NCBI RefSeq assembly: GCF_009601685.2
Contig: NZ_CP045701.2
Location: forward strand, 3,658,001 to 3,722,000
Length of the DNA stretch: 64,000 nt
Reading direction: 5' to 3'
Origin: Pseudomonas brassicacearum
GTDB taxonomy: Bacteria; Pseudomonadota; Gammaproteobacteria; Pseudomonadales; Pseudomonadaceae
Part shown: positions 8,885-16,972 of the stretch, piece by piece
Layout: every line of letters starts with the position of its first letter
Position numbering within the stretch: the first letter of the stretch is position 1
Translations under genes and position numbers: made by a program
Notes under the pieces: generated by a model
Told to the model about the DNA's origin: nothing
Database searches by the model: none
What the model saw: only the letters and a program-made list of their open reading frames with translations

Positions 8885-8960
8885 ATTTAAAGAATTAAAT
8901 CGTCACTTCTCCGATAGGTGGGTTCCTCCACTTAACTCCTTTCATTGAGGTGTTGTCGTG

Positions 8961-9977
8961 ATGTTGCTGACTAAAAAAAGCCTGTCTGTCTTGCTGGCGT
9001 CCCTCTGCATGAGTGGCCTTGCTCATGCAACCGATGTTAACGGTGCAGGCTCCAGCTTTGTCTACCCGGTTTTGTCCAAGTGGTCGCAGGACTACAGCAA
9101 AAGCTCCAGCAACCGTATCAATTACCAGTCGATTGGGTCGGGTGGCGGTATCGCTCAGATCAAGGCTGCAACAGTAGATTTCGGTGCGTCCGACGCCCCG
9201 TTGTCTGCCGATGACCTCAAGGCCGGTGGTCTGGGTCAATTCCCCAGTGTCATTGGAGGCATCGTGCCGGTGATGAACATTGAGGGGATCGCGCCGGGCC
9301 AATTGAGGCTCGACGGTGAGATCCTGGCGAAAATCTTCCTTGGTGAGATTACTGTCTGGAACGACCCGGCTATCGTCGCACTGAACCCGGGCGTGAAACT
9401 GCCTGACAGCAAAATCACTGTCGTTCACCGTTCTGACGGCTCTGGTACCTCTTACAACTTCACCAACTATCTCTCCAAGGTGAGTGATGGTTGGAAATCG
9501 AAAATCGGTTTCGGCACCACCGTCCCTTGGCCCGTTGGTGTGGGTGGCAAAGGCAACGAAGGTGTATCTGCCTACGTAAAACAGATCAAAAACTCAATCG
9601 GTTACGTTGAGTACGCCTATGCCTTGCAAAACAAGATGACGCACGCACAGTTGAAGAACGCCGCCGGGAAATTCATTCAACCCAATGCCAAAGCGTTCCA
9701 AGCAGCTGCCGATACCGCAGACTGGGCTAACGCCAAGGACTTCAACCTGATCATGACCAACGCACCTGGCGATAGCGCATGGCCAATCACGGCGACCACT
9801 TGGATCATCATGTACAAACAGCCAAAGAATGCCGAGCAAAGCCAAGCTGCCTTCAACTTTTTCAAATGGTCGTTGGAGAACGGCCAGCAGCAGGCATCGG
9901 CACTGGACTATGTCGCCTTGCCTGACTCCCTGGTGAAGCGGATCGAAGGTTATTGGAAGTCTGACTTCGCCCGTTGA
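8961..9977 (+). CDS. pstS: phosphate-binding periplasmic protein PstS
   Basis: This 338-residue protein has a signal peptide ending at AHA near residue 23, followed by TDVNGAGSSFVYPVLSKW, the classic start of mature PstS. Phosphate-contact segments are visible: GSGGGIAQI, FGASDAPL and the HRSDGSGTSYNFTNYL loop near residue 160. It delivers inorganic phosphate to the PstCAB transporter. I prefer the ATG at 8961 with GAGGTG upstream; a GTG immediately before is also possible. It starts the pstSCAB cluster, but a hairpin separates it from pstC, probably giving more binding protein than permease. Confidence 0.95.
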   Translation: MLLTKKSLSVLLASLCMSGLAHATDVNGAGSSFVYPVLSKWSQDYSKSSSNRINYQSIGSGGGIAQIKAATVDFGASDAPLSADDLKAGGLGQFPSVIGGIVPVMNIEGIAPGQLRLDGEILAKIFLGEITVWNDPAIVALNPGVKLPDSKITVVHRSDGSGTSYNFTNYLSKVSDGWKSKIGFGTTVPWPVGVGGKGNEGVSAYVKQIKNSIGYVEYAYALQNKMTHAQLKNAAGKFIQPNAKAFQAAADTADWANAKDFNLIMTNAPGDSAWPITATTWIIMYKQPKNAEQSQAAFNFFKWSLENGQQQASALDYVALPDSLVKRIEGYWKSDFAR

Positions 9978-9994
9978 TCCGGCAACATTAAAAC

Positions 9995-10036
9995 ACCCCT
10001 TCCTCAAGCACGTTTTGCCTGGCGAAGGGGTTTGTT
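9995..10036 (+). terminator. pstS-pstC intercistronic hairpin
   Basis: ACCCCTTC at 9995-10002 is complementary to GAAGGGGT at 10024-10031, followed by TTGTTTG. The hairpin lies between pstS and pstC and could attenuate read-through or protect the pstS message from decay. Confidence 0.6.
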
Positions 10037-10052
10037 TGTGAGCAGACAAAAC

Positions 10053-11048
10053 ATGAACGACACAGTCCATCTTCTGGCCATGACCACTCACACAAGCGAC
10101 GTTGCGAGTGATAGGCGTGCAACGCGCGATCAGCGTCATGATCTCTGGTTCAAGCGGTCAATGCTTGGCGCCGCAATGCTGGTGCTGTTGCTACTGGCGA
10201 GCATCGCCGCCTCGACACTCTGGGGCGGTCGTCTTGCATTCAAAACCTTCGGCCTTGACTTTCTTACAAGCACTGAGTGGGATGCTGTCAACAACCACTT
10301 CGGTGCACTGGTGCCGATTTACGGCACCCTCATGACGTCTTTTCTGGCGCTGCTGATTGCGGTTCCTGTCAGCTTTGGCATCGCGATTTTTCTCACTGAA
10401 GTAGCACCGCCCTGGCTGCGGATGCCCGTCGCCTCGGCGGTTGAGCTGCTCGCGGGGATTCCATCGATTATCTACGGCATGTGGGGGCTGTTCGTTTTCG
10501 GCCCGTTCATGGCAGAGCATCTATCACCCTGGATCAATGACTATCTGGGTGAACTTCCTTTAGTGGGCTCGCTGTTTCAAGGCCCACCATTAGGAATCGG
10601 CATGCTGACAGCAGGCATTGTGTTGGCAATCATGATCATGCCCTTCATCACCTCCGTCATGAATGAAGTGTTTCGTAGCGTTCCCACAACACTCAAGGAG
10701 TCTGCCTACGCGCTAGGCAGCACCACCTGGGAAGTGGTCTGGGACATCGTTCTGCCTTACACGCGGTCGGCGGTTGTCGGGGGAATTTTCCTGGGGCTCG
10801 GACGCGCATTGGGCGAGACCATGGCGGTGACTTTCGTGCTGGGTAATGCTCAACAGTTCTCCGCCTCATTGCTGATGCCAAGCAGCTCCATCGCGTCAGT
10901 CATCGCCAACGAGTTCAGCGAAGCCTATACCGACCTGCATCGTTCCTCGCTGATTGCGCTGGGCTTCTTGCTGTTTGTCGTCACCTTTATCGTCCTGGCG
11001 CTAGCACGACTCCTGCTTATGCGACTTTCACGCAAGGAGGGTCTATGA
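10053..11048 (+). CDS. pstC: phosphate ABC transporter permease PstC
   Basis: This protein of about 331 residues has six membrane helices and the permease coupling loop ESAYALGSTTWEVVWDIVLP near residues 220-240, followed by GLGRALGETMAVTFVLGN, the signature of PstC. Together with PstA it forms the inner-membrane channel for phosphate. I place the start at ATG 10053; ATG 10080 is an alternative and both have weak ribosome binding sites. Its stop overlaps the pstA start by four bases (ATGA). Confidence 0.93.
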   Translation: MNDTVHLLAMTTHTSDVASDRRATRDQRHDLWFKRSMLGAAMLVLLLLASIAASTLWGGRLAFKTFGLDFLTSTEWDAVNNHFGALVPIYGTLMTSFLALLIAVPVSFGIAIFLTEVAPPWLRMPVASAVELLAGIPSIIYGMWGLFVFGPFMAEHLSPWINDYLGELPLVGSLFQGPPLGIGMLTAGIVLAIMIMPFITSVMNEVFRSVPTTLKESAYALGSTTWEVVWDIVLPYTRSAVVGGIFLGLGRALGETMAVTFVLGNAQQFSASLLMPSSSIASVIANEFSEAYTDLHRSSLIALGFLLFVVTFIVLALARLLLMRLSRKEGL

Positions 11049-11917
11049 CTGGCAACGAACGTCTTTACCAAATCCGAGTGTTCAAGAATCGACTTGCAAT
11101 GGTGCTCAGTTGTGGCGCCACAGCCTTCGGCCTCATCTGGCTGGTCTGGATTCTGCTGACCACGGTGATCAACGGATTTCAGGCGCTCAACCTTCGCCTC
11201 TTCACACAGATGACACCGCCGCCCGGTACGGAAGGAGGTCTGGCAAACGCGTTCTATGGCAGTGCCCTGATGTCGGCTATCGCCCTGCTAATAGGAACGC
11301 CCATCGGCTTGATGGCGGGGATCTGGCTAGCGGAGTTCGCCCGACATTCGCGTCTGGGCAACACAGTCCGTTTTATTAACGACATTCTGCTTTCGGCACC
11401 GTCTATTGTGCTGGGTCTGTTCATTTACACCGGCGTTATCCTGCCGTTGAACCTGCTGACTAACCATCAGGTGGGTTTCTCTGCAATCGCCGGAGCACTG
11501 GCATTGGCACTATTGGTGATTCCAGTGGTAGTCCGGACCACTGACGAAATGCTTCAGTTGCAACCCTCAACGATGCGGGAAGCCGCGCTGGCACTAGGTG
11601 TCCCGCAATGGAAACTGACCCTGCAAATCGTCTTGCGAGCGGCAAAAGCGGGGGTGGTTACCGGGGTGCTTCTAGCACTCGCCAGAATCACCGGTGAAAC
11701 AGCGCCGCTGTTGTTTACAGCGTTCGGCAACCAGTTCTGGAGCAGCAATCTGCTTAAACCAATTGCCAGCGTGCCCGTGGTGATTTTCCAGTACGCCATG
11801 AGCCCATTCGATGACTGGCACGCTCTGGCCTGGGCTGGCGCATTGGTGCTGACCTTGTTTGTACTGGTACTCAGTTTTCTGTCCCGTTTGATCCTTTTGC
11901 GCAATAGGTTGACCTGA
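11045..11917 (+). CDS. pstA: phosphate ABC transporter permease PstA
   Basis: This 290-residue protein carries six predicted helices and the PstA features [31 protein letters not shown] and the coupling loop [40 protein letters not shown] matches the end of the PstA permease domain. It pairs with PstC in the inner membrane. The start overlaps the pstC stop by four bases and the stop overlaps the pstB start (TGATGA), so the three are translationally coupled. Confidence 0.94.
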   Translation: MTGNERLYQIRVFKNRLAMVLSCGATAFGLIWLVWILLTTVINGFQALNLRLFTQMTPPPGTEGGLANAFYGSALMSAIALLIGTPIGLMAGIWLAEFARHSRLGNTVRFINDILLSAPSIVLGLFIYTGVILPLNLLTNHQVGFSAIAGALALALLVIPVVVRTTDEMLQLQPSTMREAALALGVPQWKLTLQIVLRAAKAGVVTGVLLALARITGETAPLLFTAFGNQFWSSNLLKPIASVPVVIFQYAMSPFDDWHALAWAGALVLTLFVLVLSFLSRLILLRNRLT

Positions 11918-12696
11918 TGAATAGCCGTGACCTTGTCCCCGAGAGAACAAAAATTCGCGTTCGTGACCTGGAGTTTTTTTACAACAACCAGCGCTCGCTG
12001 AAGTCCATCGATATGGACATTCCAGAGAAACGCATCACCGCGATCATTGGGCCATCGGGTTGCGGGAAGTCGACGTTACTGCGGGTATTCAACCGCATCT
12101 ACGCCATGTACCCAAAGCAGGAAGCGCGCGGCGAGGTGCTGCTCAACGGTGAGAATATTCTCGCGCCTGGTTACTCGATGAACCGGCTGCGCAGCCATAT
12201 AGGCATGGTATTTCAGAAACCGGTGCCGTTTCCGATGTCCATTTACGACAACGTTGCCTACGCGGTGCGCCACCATGAACAACTCTCCCGTCGTGAGATG
12301 GATGCACGCGTAGAACAAGCCCTCAAAGGTGCAGCGCTTTGGGACGAGGTCAAGGACAAGCTCAAACAAAGCGCACAGAGCTTGTCGGGTGGTCAGCAAC
12401 AACGCCTGTGTATAGCGCGCACCATCGCGTTGCGACCCCAAGTATTGCTTCTGGATGAGCCGACTTCCGCGCTTGACCCGATTTCCACCGGTCGTATTGA
12501 GCAGTTGATCACTGAGTTGAAAGAGCAATACACCGTTATCATCGTGACCCACAACATGCAGCAAGCCGCACGGGTGTCGGACTACACCGCCTTTATGTTC
12601 ATGGGCGAATTGATTGAGCATGATGTGACCGATAAGATATTCACCACGCCAAAAGTGAAGCAGACGGAAGACTACATTACCGGTCGCTTTGGATAA
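11917..12696 (+). CDS. pstB: phosphate ABC transporter ATPase PstB
   Basis: This 259-residue protein is the cytoplasmic ATPase of the phosphate transporter. Walker [10 protein letters not shown] is at residues 45-53, the signature [13 protein letters not shown] near 155 and the Walker [13 protein letters not shown] near 178, all canonical for Pst[17 protein letters not shown] is the PstB-specific Q-loop region. The cluster ends here without phoU, unlike the housekeeping pst operon of pseudomonads, so this is probably a second, accessory phosphate system; arsH lies nearby. Confidence 0.95.
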   Translation: MNSRDLVPERTKIRVRDLEFFYNNQRSLKSIDMDIPEKRITAIIGPSGCGKSTLLRVFNRIYAMYPKQEARGEVLLNGENILAPGYSMNRLRSHIGMVFQKPVPFPMSIYDNVAYAVRHHEQLSRREMDARVEQALKGAALWDEVKDKLKQSAQSLSGGQQQRLCIARTIALRPQVLLLDEPTSALDPISTGRIEQLITELKEQYTVIIVTHNMQQAARVSDYTAFMFMGELIEHDVTDKIFTTPKVKQTEDYITGRFG

Positions 12697-12762
12697 CGAC
12701 CCTTCTTCACTCAGTACATTCGTAAGCGCTCAGCCCCTAGAGCTGCAAGGAGTTCGGTAACG

Positions 12763-13146
12763 TTGGTGAGAACATTAGTGGCCATCACCATAAGCGCATC
12801 GCTCGGAGGGTGGTTACGCAGTATTTTGGGGGCGAAGCTCAAGAGCTTGTTTCCAAGCATGCCCGCCGGAACGCTCGTAGCGAATTTAGCCGGTGGGTAC
12901 TTCATTGGCCTGGCCATCGGCTTCTGGGCGGATTCACCGCTTCTCTTCCCTCGCTGGCACCTTGCGATCATCACAAGCTTTTGCATAGGGCTTGCTATCT
13001 TCTCGATCGCCTCGGCAGGATCGGCCTCGTTAAGCCAAAAAGAACGGTTCATTCCCGCAATTGGGGCTATCTCGCTTCATGTCATAAGCGTGCTTGTTAT
13101 GACTGCGCTGGGAGCGCTCACCTTCCAGTGGATAAACGACGTCTAG
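12763..13146 (+). CDS. divergent CrcB/Fluc-like membrane protein
   Basis: This 127-residue protein has four hydrophobic segments and the CrcB-like stretch AGTLVANLAGGYFIGLAIG near residues 35-53, where fluoride channels have GTLxxNxxG. The second hallmark, GGxTTFSTF, is degenerate here (FCIGLAIFSIAS), so fluoride export is uncertain. AAGGAG lies 10 bases before TTG 12763 and 13 before GTG 12766; there is no ATG. No fluoride riboswitch-like sequence is visible upstream. It follows pstB by 66 bases. Confidence 0.5.
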   Translation: MVRTLVAITISASLGGWLRSILGAKLKSLFPSMPAGTLVANLAGGYFIGLAIGFWADSPLLFPRWHLAIITSFCIGLAIFSIASAGSASLSQKERFIPAIGAISLHVISVLVMTALGALTFQWINDV

Positions 13147-13197
13147 AAAAGATTTGACCATAGGTTGGCATGACATTTGGCTATGTGATTGGTATGC

Positions 13198-13266
13198 GTC
13201 CGGCCAACCATCGTGACACCGAGGGAGATTGAGGAGTTACTCCCGCATAAGTGGTCGGCCGTTTAA
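13198..13266 (+). pseudogene. C-terminal remnant of an IS66 TnpC
   Basis: The frame ending at TAA 13264 reads TPREIEELLPHKW, matching the C-terminal NEIEQLLPHRW of the tnpC copy at 15175-15226. Stops interrupt the frame just upstream, so only the tail survives. Confidence 0.6.
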
Positions 13267-13339
13267 CCGTAAGGGGCCAGGGAACACACCTTCCTCGCCC
13301 GACCGACAAGGGCGATTGTGTCCACTCGCCACCGATCCC

Positions 13340-13636
13340 ATGGATATGCGTGCCGGCACCGAGACTGCGTTGGCCAGGGTGATAGCGGTGTTTGGTGCGG
13401 CGAAGCCGCACTGCGCTTATCTGTTCGCCAACCGCCGCGCCACTCGCATGAAGGTTCTGGTACATGACGGGGTTGGAATCTGGCTGGCTGCTCGCAGGTT
13501 GAATCAAGATAAGTTTCACTGGCCAGGCATTCGGCATGGCTCTGAAATGGAATTGGATGCCGAGCAACTTCAAGCCTTGGTACTGGGCCTGCCATGGCAA
13601 CGCGTGGGATCTGGCGGCGCGATCACACTGCTTTAA
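13340..13636 (+). pseudogene. tnpB: IS66 family TnpB, eroded N-terminus
   Basis: The frame MDMRAGTETALARVIAVFG...CAYLFANRR...KVLVHDGVGIWLAARRL matches the IS66 Orf2/TnpB accessory protein (PF05717) to its natural C-terminus. Family members start about 12-17 residues earlier with a sequence like MIRIDAIWLATEPMDMRAG. Here the upstream DNA still resembles those codons (CTCGCCACCGATCCC) but is out of frame further up, so the normal start seems lost. Its role in transposition is unclear even in active elements. Confidence 0.75.
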
Positions 13637-13697
13637 GGGCTGCCATTAGCCTATCGGTCTATCGCCGCGAACTGCCTGCTCTGGCAAAATCTGCAGC

Positions 13698-15251
13698 ATG
13701 ACTTCTTCGCCCAATCTCGACCAAATGTCCCCCGACCAACTGCGTGCCTTGGCTGCGCAGTTGCTGTCGCAGGTCGACACCATGGAGAAGAAGATCCATC
13801 GCGACCAAACAGTCATCGAGAAGCTGACGCACGAGATCGCTCAGCTCAAGCGCATGAAATTTGCCAAGCGCAGCGAGCAGTTGAATCCGCAGCAGGCCAG
13901 CTTGCTCGATGACCTAATCGATACCGATATCGCAGCGATTGAAGCTGAGCTTCAAGCCTTGCAAACCGCTCCGACACCGACCGAGAAAAATCAAAAGCCT
14001 AAACGCACTGCGTTGCCGGCAGAGTTTCCACGCACGTTGATCCATCACGAACCGGACAACACCCACTGCCCATGCGGCTGCGCACTCAAACGCATCGGTG
14101 AAGATATCAGCGAAAAGCTGGACTACACGCCGGGCGTGTTTACCGTTGAGCGCCATGTTCGTGGCAAGTGGGTCTGTGATGACTGCGAAACGCTGATCCA
14201 GGCGCCGGTTCCGGCGCAGGTCATCGACAAGGGCATCCCGACCGCCGGGTTGCTGGCCCACGTCATGATTGCCAAGTACGCCGACCATCTGCCCCTTTAC
14301 CGCCAGGAATAGATTTTCGGTCGAGTTGGCTTGGCGACTCTGCGTTCAACTTTGGCTCAATGGGTAGGCGTTACGGGCGTGCGGCTACAGCCTCTGGTCA
14401 ATGCGCTGCGCGACGTAGTGCTCGGGCAGCAGGTCATCCACGCCGATGAAACGCCAGTGCAGATGCTCGCTCCGGGTTCGAAGAAAACCCACCGTTCTTA
14501 TGTCTGGGCCTACGTCGCCAGCCAATTCTGCGAAACAGCGGCTGTCGTTTACGACTTCAGCCCCAGCCGCGCCGGAGAACACGCCCGCAACTTCCTGCAA
14601 GACTGGAAGGGCAAGCTGGTCTGCCACGATTTGGGCGGCTACAAGGCCAGCTTTGAACTCGGCGTGACCAAGATCGGCTGCATGGCCATGCGCGTCGCAA
14701 GTTCTTCGAACTGCACGCCACCAACAAGAGCATGCTCGCCGAGCAGGCCCTGCGCTACATCCAGTTGCTTTACGAAATCGAGAGCGAAGTCCGTGACCTG
14801 CAGCCGGATTTACGGCGCCGAATACGGCAAGAAAAAGCCGTGCCGGTGATGGATGTTCTGCATACGTGGATGATCGCCCAGCGCGATCTTGTGCCCGAAG
14901 GTTCGGCTATCAGCAGAGCGCTGGATTACGGCCTGAAACGCTGGGCAGCGCTATCGCGCTACCTCGATGACAGGGCCGTGCCCATTGACAACAATTGGGC
15001 GGAGAACCAGATCCGGCCGTGGACACTGGGGCGCAAGAACTGGCTCTTCGCAGGTTCACTGCACAGCGGCAAACGGGCGGCTGCGATCATGAGCTTGATC
15101 CAGTCTGCGCGGCTGAATGGTCATGATCCGTAGCCTACCTCAAGATGTGCTGACGCGGCTGCCGACGCAGCGGGCGAATGAGATTGAGCAGCTGCTGCCG
15201 CACCGATGGCAAGGTTTCACCCTTCTTGCCCACAGCCGGCCTATTGCCTAA
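13698..15251 (+). pseudogene. tnpC: IS66 family transposase TnpC, stop codon and frameshifts
   Basis: Residues 1-204 are intact: a leucine-rich coiled N-terminus, the HCPCGC...ERHVRGKWVCDDCE zinc-binding region and PLYRQE. Then TAG at 14310-14312 replaces the usual Lys codon of QEKIFGR. The frame continues through VIHADETPVQ, one of the DDE acidic positions, until a base is lost near 14688 (MA-HARRKFFE expected). It resumes from about 14690 to GHDP, loses bases again near 15131 and 15144, and ends as LPTQRANEIEQLLPHRW with TAA at 15249. IDNNWAENQIRPW is the conserved C-terminal DDE-region block, with Ala in place of the usual Cys. Confidence 0.9.
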
Positions 15252-16057
15252 CTAGTTTGCTCGCATAGCAATTTTCTGCCACTCCGTTTGGCTAGAACCA
15301 TGAGCGTCAGCCCGACGAGAACAGGCGGAATGCTCAACAGTTGGCCAACGTTTAGTGGCAGGGAATAGTCATAGCTGGCTTGGTGCATCTTGGTGAGTTC
15401 AAGCAGGAATCTCGCCGAGAAGACTGCTGATAAAAACAACCCGCTCAGGAACCCCGGTTCCAGGGTGGCGCGGCGTTTCTGGTACAGCAAGAACATCAGC
15501 AAAAACATTACAAGATAGACGCATGCTTCATAGAGTTGTGTGGGGTGCCTAGGCAGCGTATCAATTCGGGAGAATACAATTGCCAATGGAATATCCGTCG
15601 GAACACCGGCGATCTCAGAATTGAAGAAATTGCCCACTCTGATCAGGCAGCCGCCCAAAAGAGCTACTATGGCAATCCTGTCCAGCAGCCAGAGATAGCC
15701 TATGTCGGAACGACGTCGGCAGAATAGATAGAGGCTAAGGGCGAGTCCAATAGCGCCGCCGTGGCTTGCTAGCCCGCCTTTCCAGATGGCTAGGATTTCC
15801 GCAGGATTGCTGAAGTAAAACGCTGGATCGTAAAACAGCACGTGCCCAAGCCGGGCGCCGAGCACTGTACCCAAGCCGAGATAGATCAGCAGAGCGTCCA
15901 GGTCACCCTCAGGCTTACCTTCTCGTCTGAAGATAAACCTCATGATCGCCATACCGAAGCCAAACGCGGCTGCGAACAGGACGCCGTACCAGTGGATATC
16001 GAGCACTCCGAATCGCATCAGTACAGGGTCGGTGTTCCATACAAAATACTGCTCCAT
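15248..16057 (-). CDS. lgt: prolipoprotein diacylglyceryl transferase, accessory copy
   Basis: This 269-residue membrane protein has the Lgt features: HWYG near residue 24, GGLASHGGAIGL near 95-106, the signature LIRVGNFFNSEIAG and RHPTQLYEA. Lgt moves diacylglycerol from phosphatidylglycerol to the lipobox cysteine of prolipoproteins in the inner membrane. The core lgt of pseudomonads normally sits beside thyA, so this isolated copy next to a dead IS66 element is likely an acquired paralogue. AAGGAG precedes the ATG by about 10 bases. Its stop codon overlaps the end of the IS66 remnant. Confidence 0.88.
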   Translation of the reverse strand: MEQYFVWNTDPVLMRFGVLDIHWYGVLFAAAFGFGMAIMRFIFRREGKPEGDLDALLIYLGLGTVLGARLGHVLFYDPAFYFSNPAEILAIWKGGLASHGGAIGLALSLYLFCRRRSDIGYLWLLDRIAIVALLGGCLIRVGNFFNSEIAGVPTDIPLAIVFSRIDTLPRHPTQLYEACVYLVMFLLMFLLYQKRRATLEPGFLSGLFLSAVFSARFLLELTKMHQASYDYSLPLNVGQLLSIPPVLVGLTLMVLAKRSGRKLLCEQTS

Positions 16058-16314
16058 CGCGCAATCTCTCCTTGGCTAACAGACGCTTCCACTTGCAGTT
16101 ATCCCTTTCCCTGTAAATCAATGCGCTACAGATGAAGCCTCGTGGGCCGCAGGCCTGTCACAGGAATCAGTTCGCAACCATACCAGTTCATCGGCCATGG
16201 AGCACTTAGCCGCAGGGATCAGGGCAAATGGCATTGAGGTGATTGATAGCTGCCTGAGTCACACAATGTGAGTTGGGCGGACGCTTACGGACAACTACGA
16301 CTTAAGGAAAGGAA
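16058..16314. other. intergenic region, no recognised gene
   Basis: This 257-base stretch carries the lgt promoter region on one side and the ribosome binding site TAAGGAAAGGAA of the 16315 gene on the other. A short frame from ATG 16197 (MEHLAAGIRANGIEVIDS) is probably a gene remnant or chance. Confidence 0.4.
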
Positions 16315-16875
16315 ATGGGCATTCTTGATCGCTTGTTCGGCGGCCGCTTTACGCTACCGCCACCGGAGGAAACGACTGTCAGCGACGCGGCGATCATGCG
16401 GGAGCTGCATCCCTATCGCTCCGGGCTCAAGGCATTTGCTCAGGCCATATTGGCCCGCATGCCGGAAGACGAGCGCGCCAGGCTGGTCAGGCGCGTGCTG
16501 CGCATTTACGGCTCGGGCCAGGAGCCAGCCTCGGCGCTGGTGGAAGGACTGCTGGATACAGACCGGGGCCAGAAGCTCGAACACTTGGCTTTGCTCGGCG
16601 TCGACTGGAAAGGCTTTGATGGTTTCGAATACCTGGCGCCCTACCTGGTTAGCGCCAGCGGGGTGAAAGAGGCCTATCGGCATGAGGGCACGCTATCGAT
16701 GTCGCAGACGCTGGCCAGTTTTGATCAGTGGCTGACGGCGTTCGACAAACGCTACCTGCACCTGGACTCCGGTGGCGACGAATATGTGGGGTTCATCGCC
16801 GACGCCAAGCAGGTTGAAGCCATGATCGAACTCGCGCGGCAAGCAGGTATTGAAGTGCGCCTCGATAGCTTCTGA
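16315..16875 (+). CDS. protein of unknown function (DUF6630-like?)
   Basis: This 186-residue soluble protein has no signal peptide or membrane helix. It begins MGILDRLFGGRFTLPPPEE and ends with an acidic block, FDKRYLHLDSGGDEYVGFIADAKQ, resembling small proteins that accompany polymorphic toxins or hypothetical DUF6630 proteins, but I cannot assign a family firmly. A near-identical decayed copy of its 5' end lies at 8077-8140, so it belongs to a repeated accessory gene set. It lies 97 bases before the subtilase gene on the same strand and may share its transcript. Confidence 0.55.
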   Translation: MGILDRLFGGRFTLPPPEETTVSDAAIMRELHPYRSGLKAFAQAILARMPEDERARLVRRVLRIYGSGQEPASALVEGLLDTDRGQKLEHLALLGVDWKGFDGFEYLAPYLVSASGVKEAYRHEGTLSMSQTLASFDQWLTAFDKRYLHLDSGGDEYVGFIADAKQVEAMIELARQAGIEVRLDSF

Positions 16876-16972
16876 ACGAAGAGGCGTCATCGCTGGGTAG
16901 CGTTATTGCGCTGAACGAAGCGAGCAACGCAACAGTCGGAGCAACAAGACCCTCGGCAAAGAAACCTGGCCC

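Larger units (their letters stand above)
13198..15251 (+). mobile_element. decayed IS66-family insertion sequence
   Basis: The span holds a C-terminal tnpC remnant (13198-13266), an N-terminally eroded tnpB (13340-13636) and a tnpC broken by one stop and several frameshifts (13698-15251). No tnpA is visible and I could not define terminal inverted repeats. The element is dead and touches the end of the lgt gene. Two tnpC 3' ends imply at least two IS66 insertions or a rearranged copy. Confidence 0.8.

Noticed and set aside
12697..12762. Fluoride riboswitch before the CrcB-like gene
   Set aside because: The gap is only 66 bases and I see none of the conserved GGCGATGG / pseudoknot bases.
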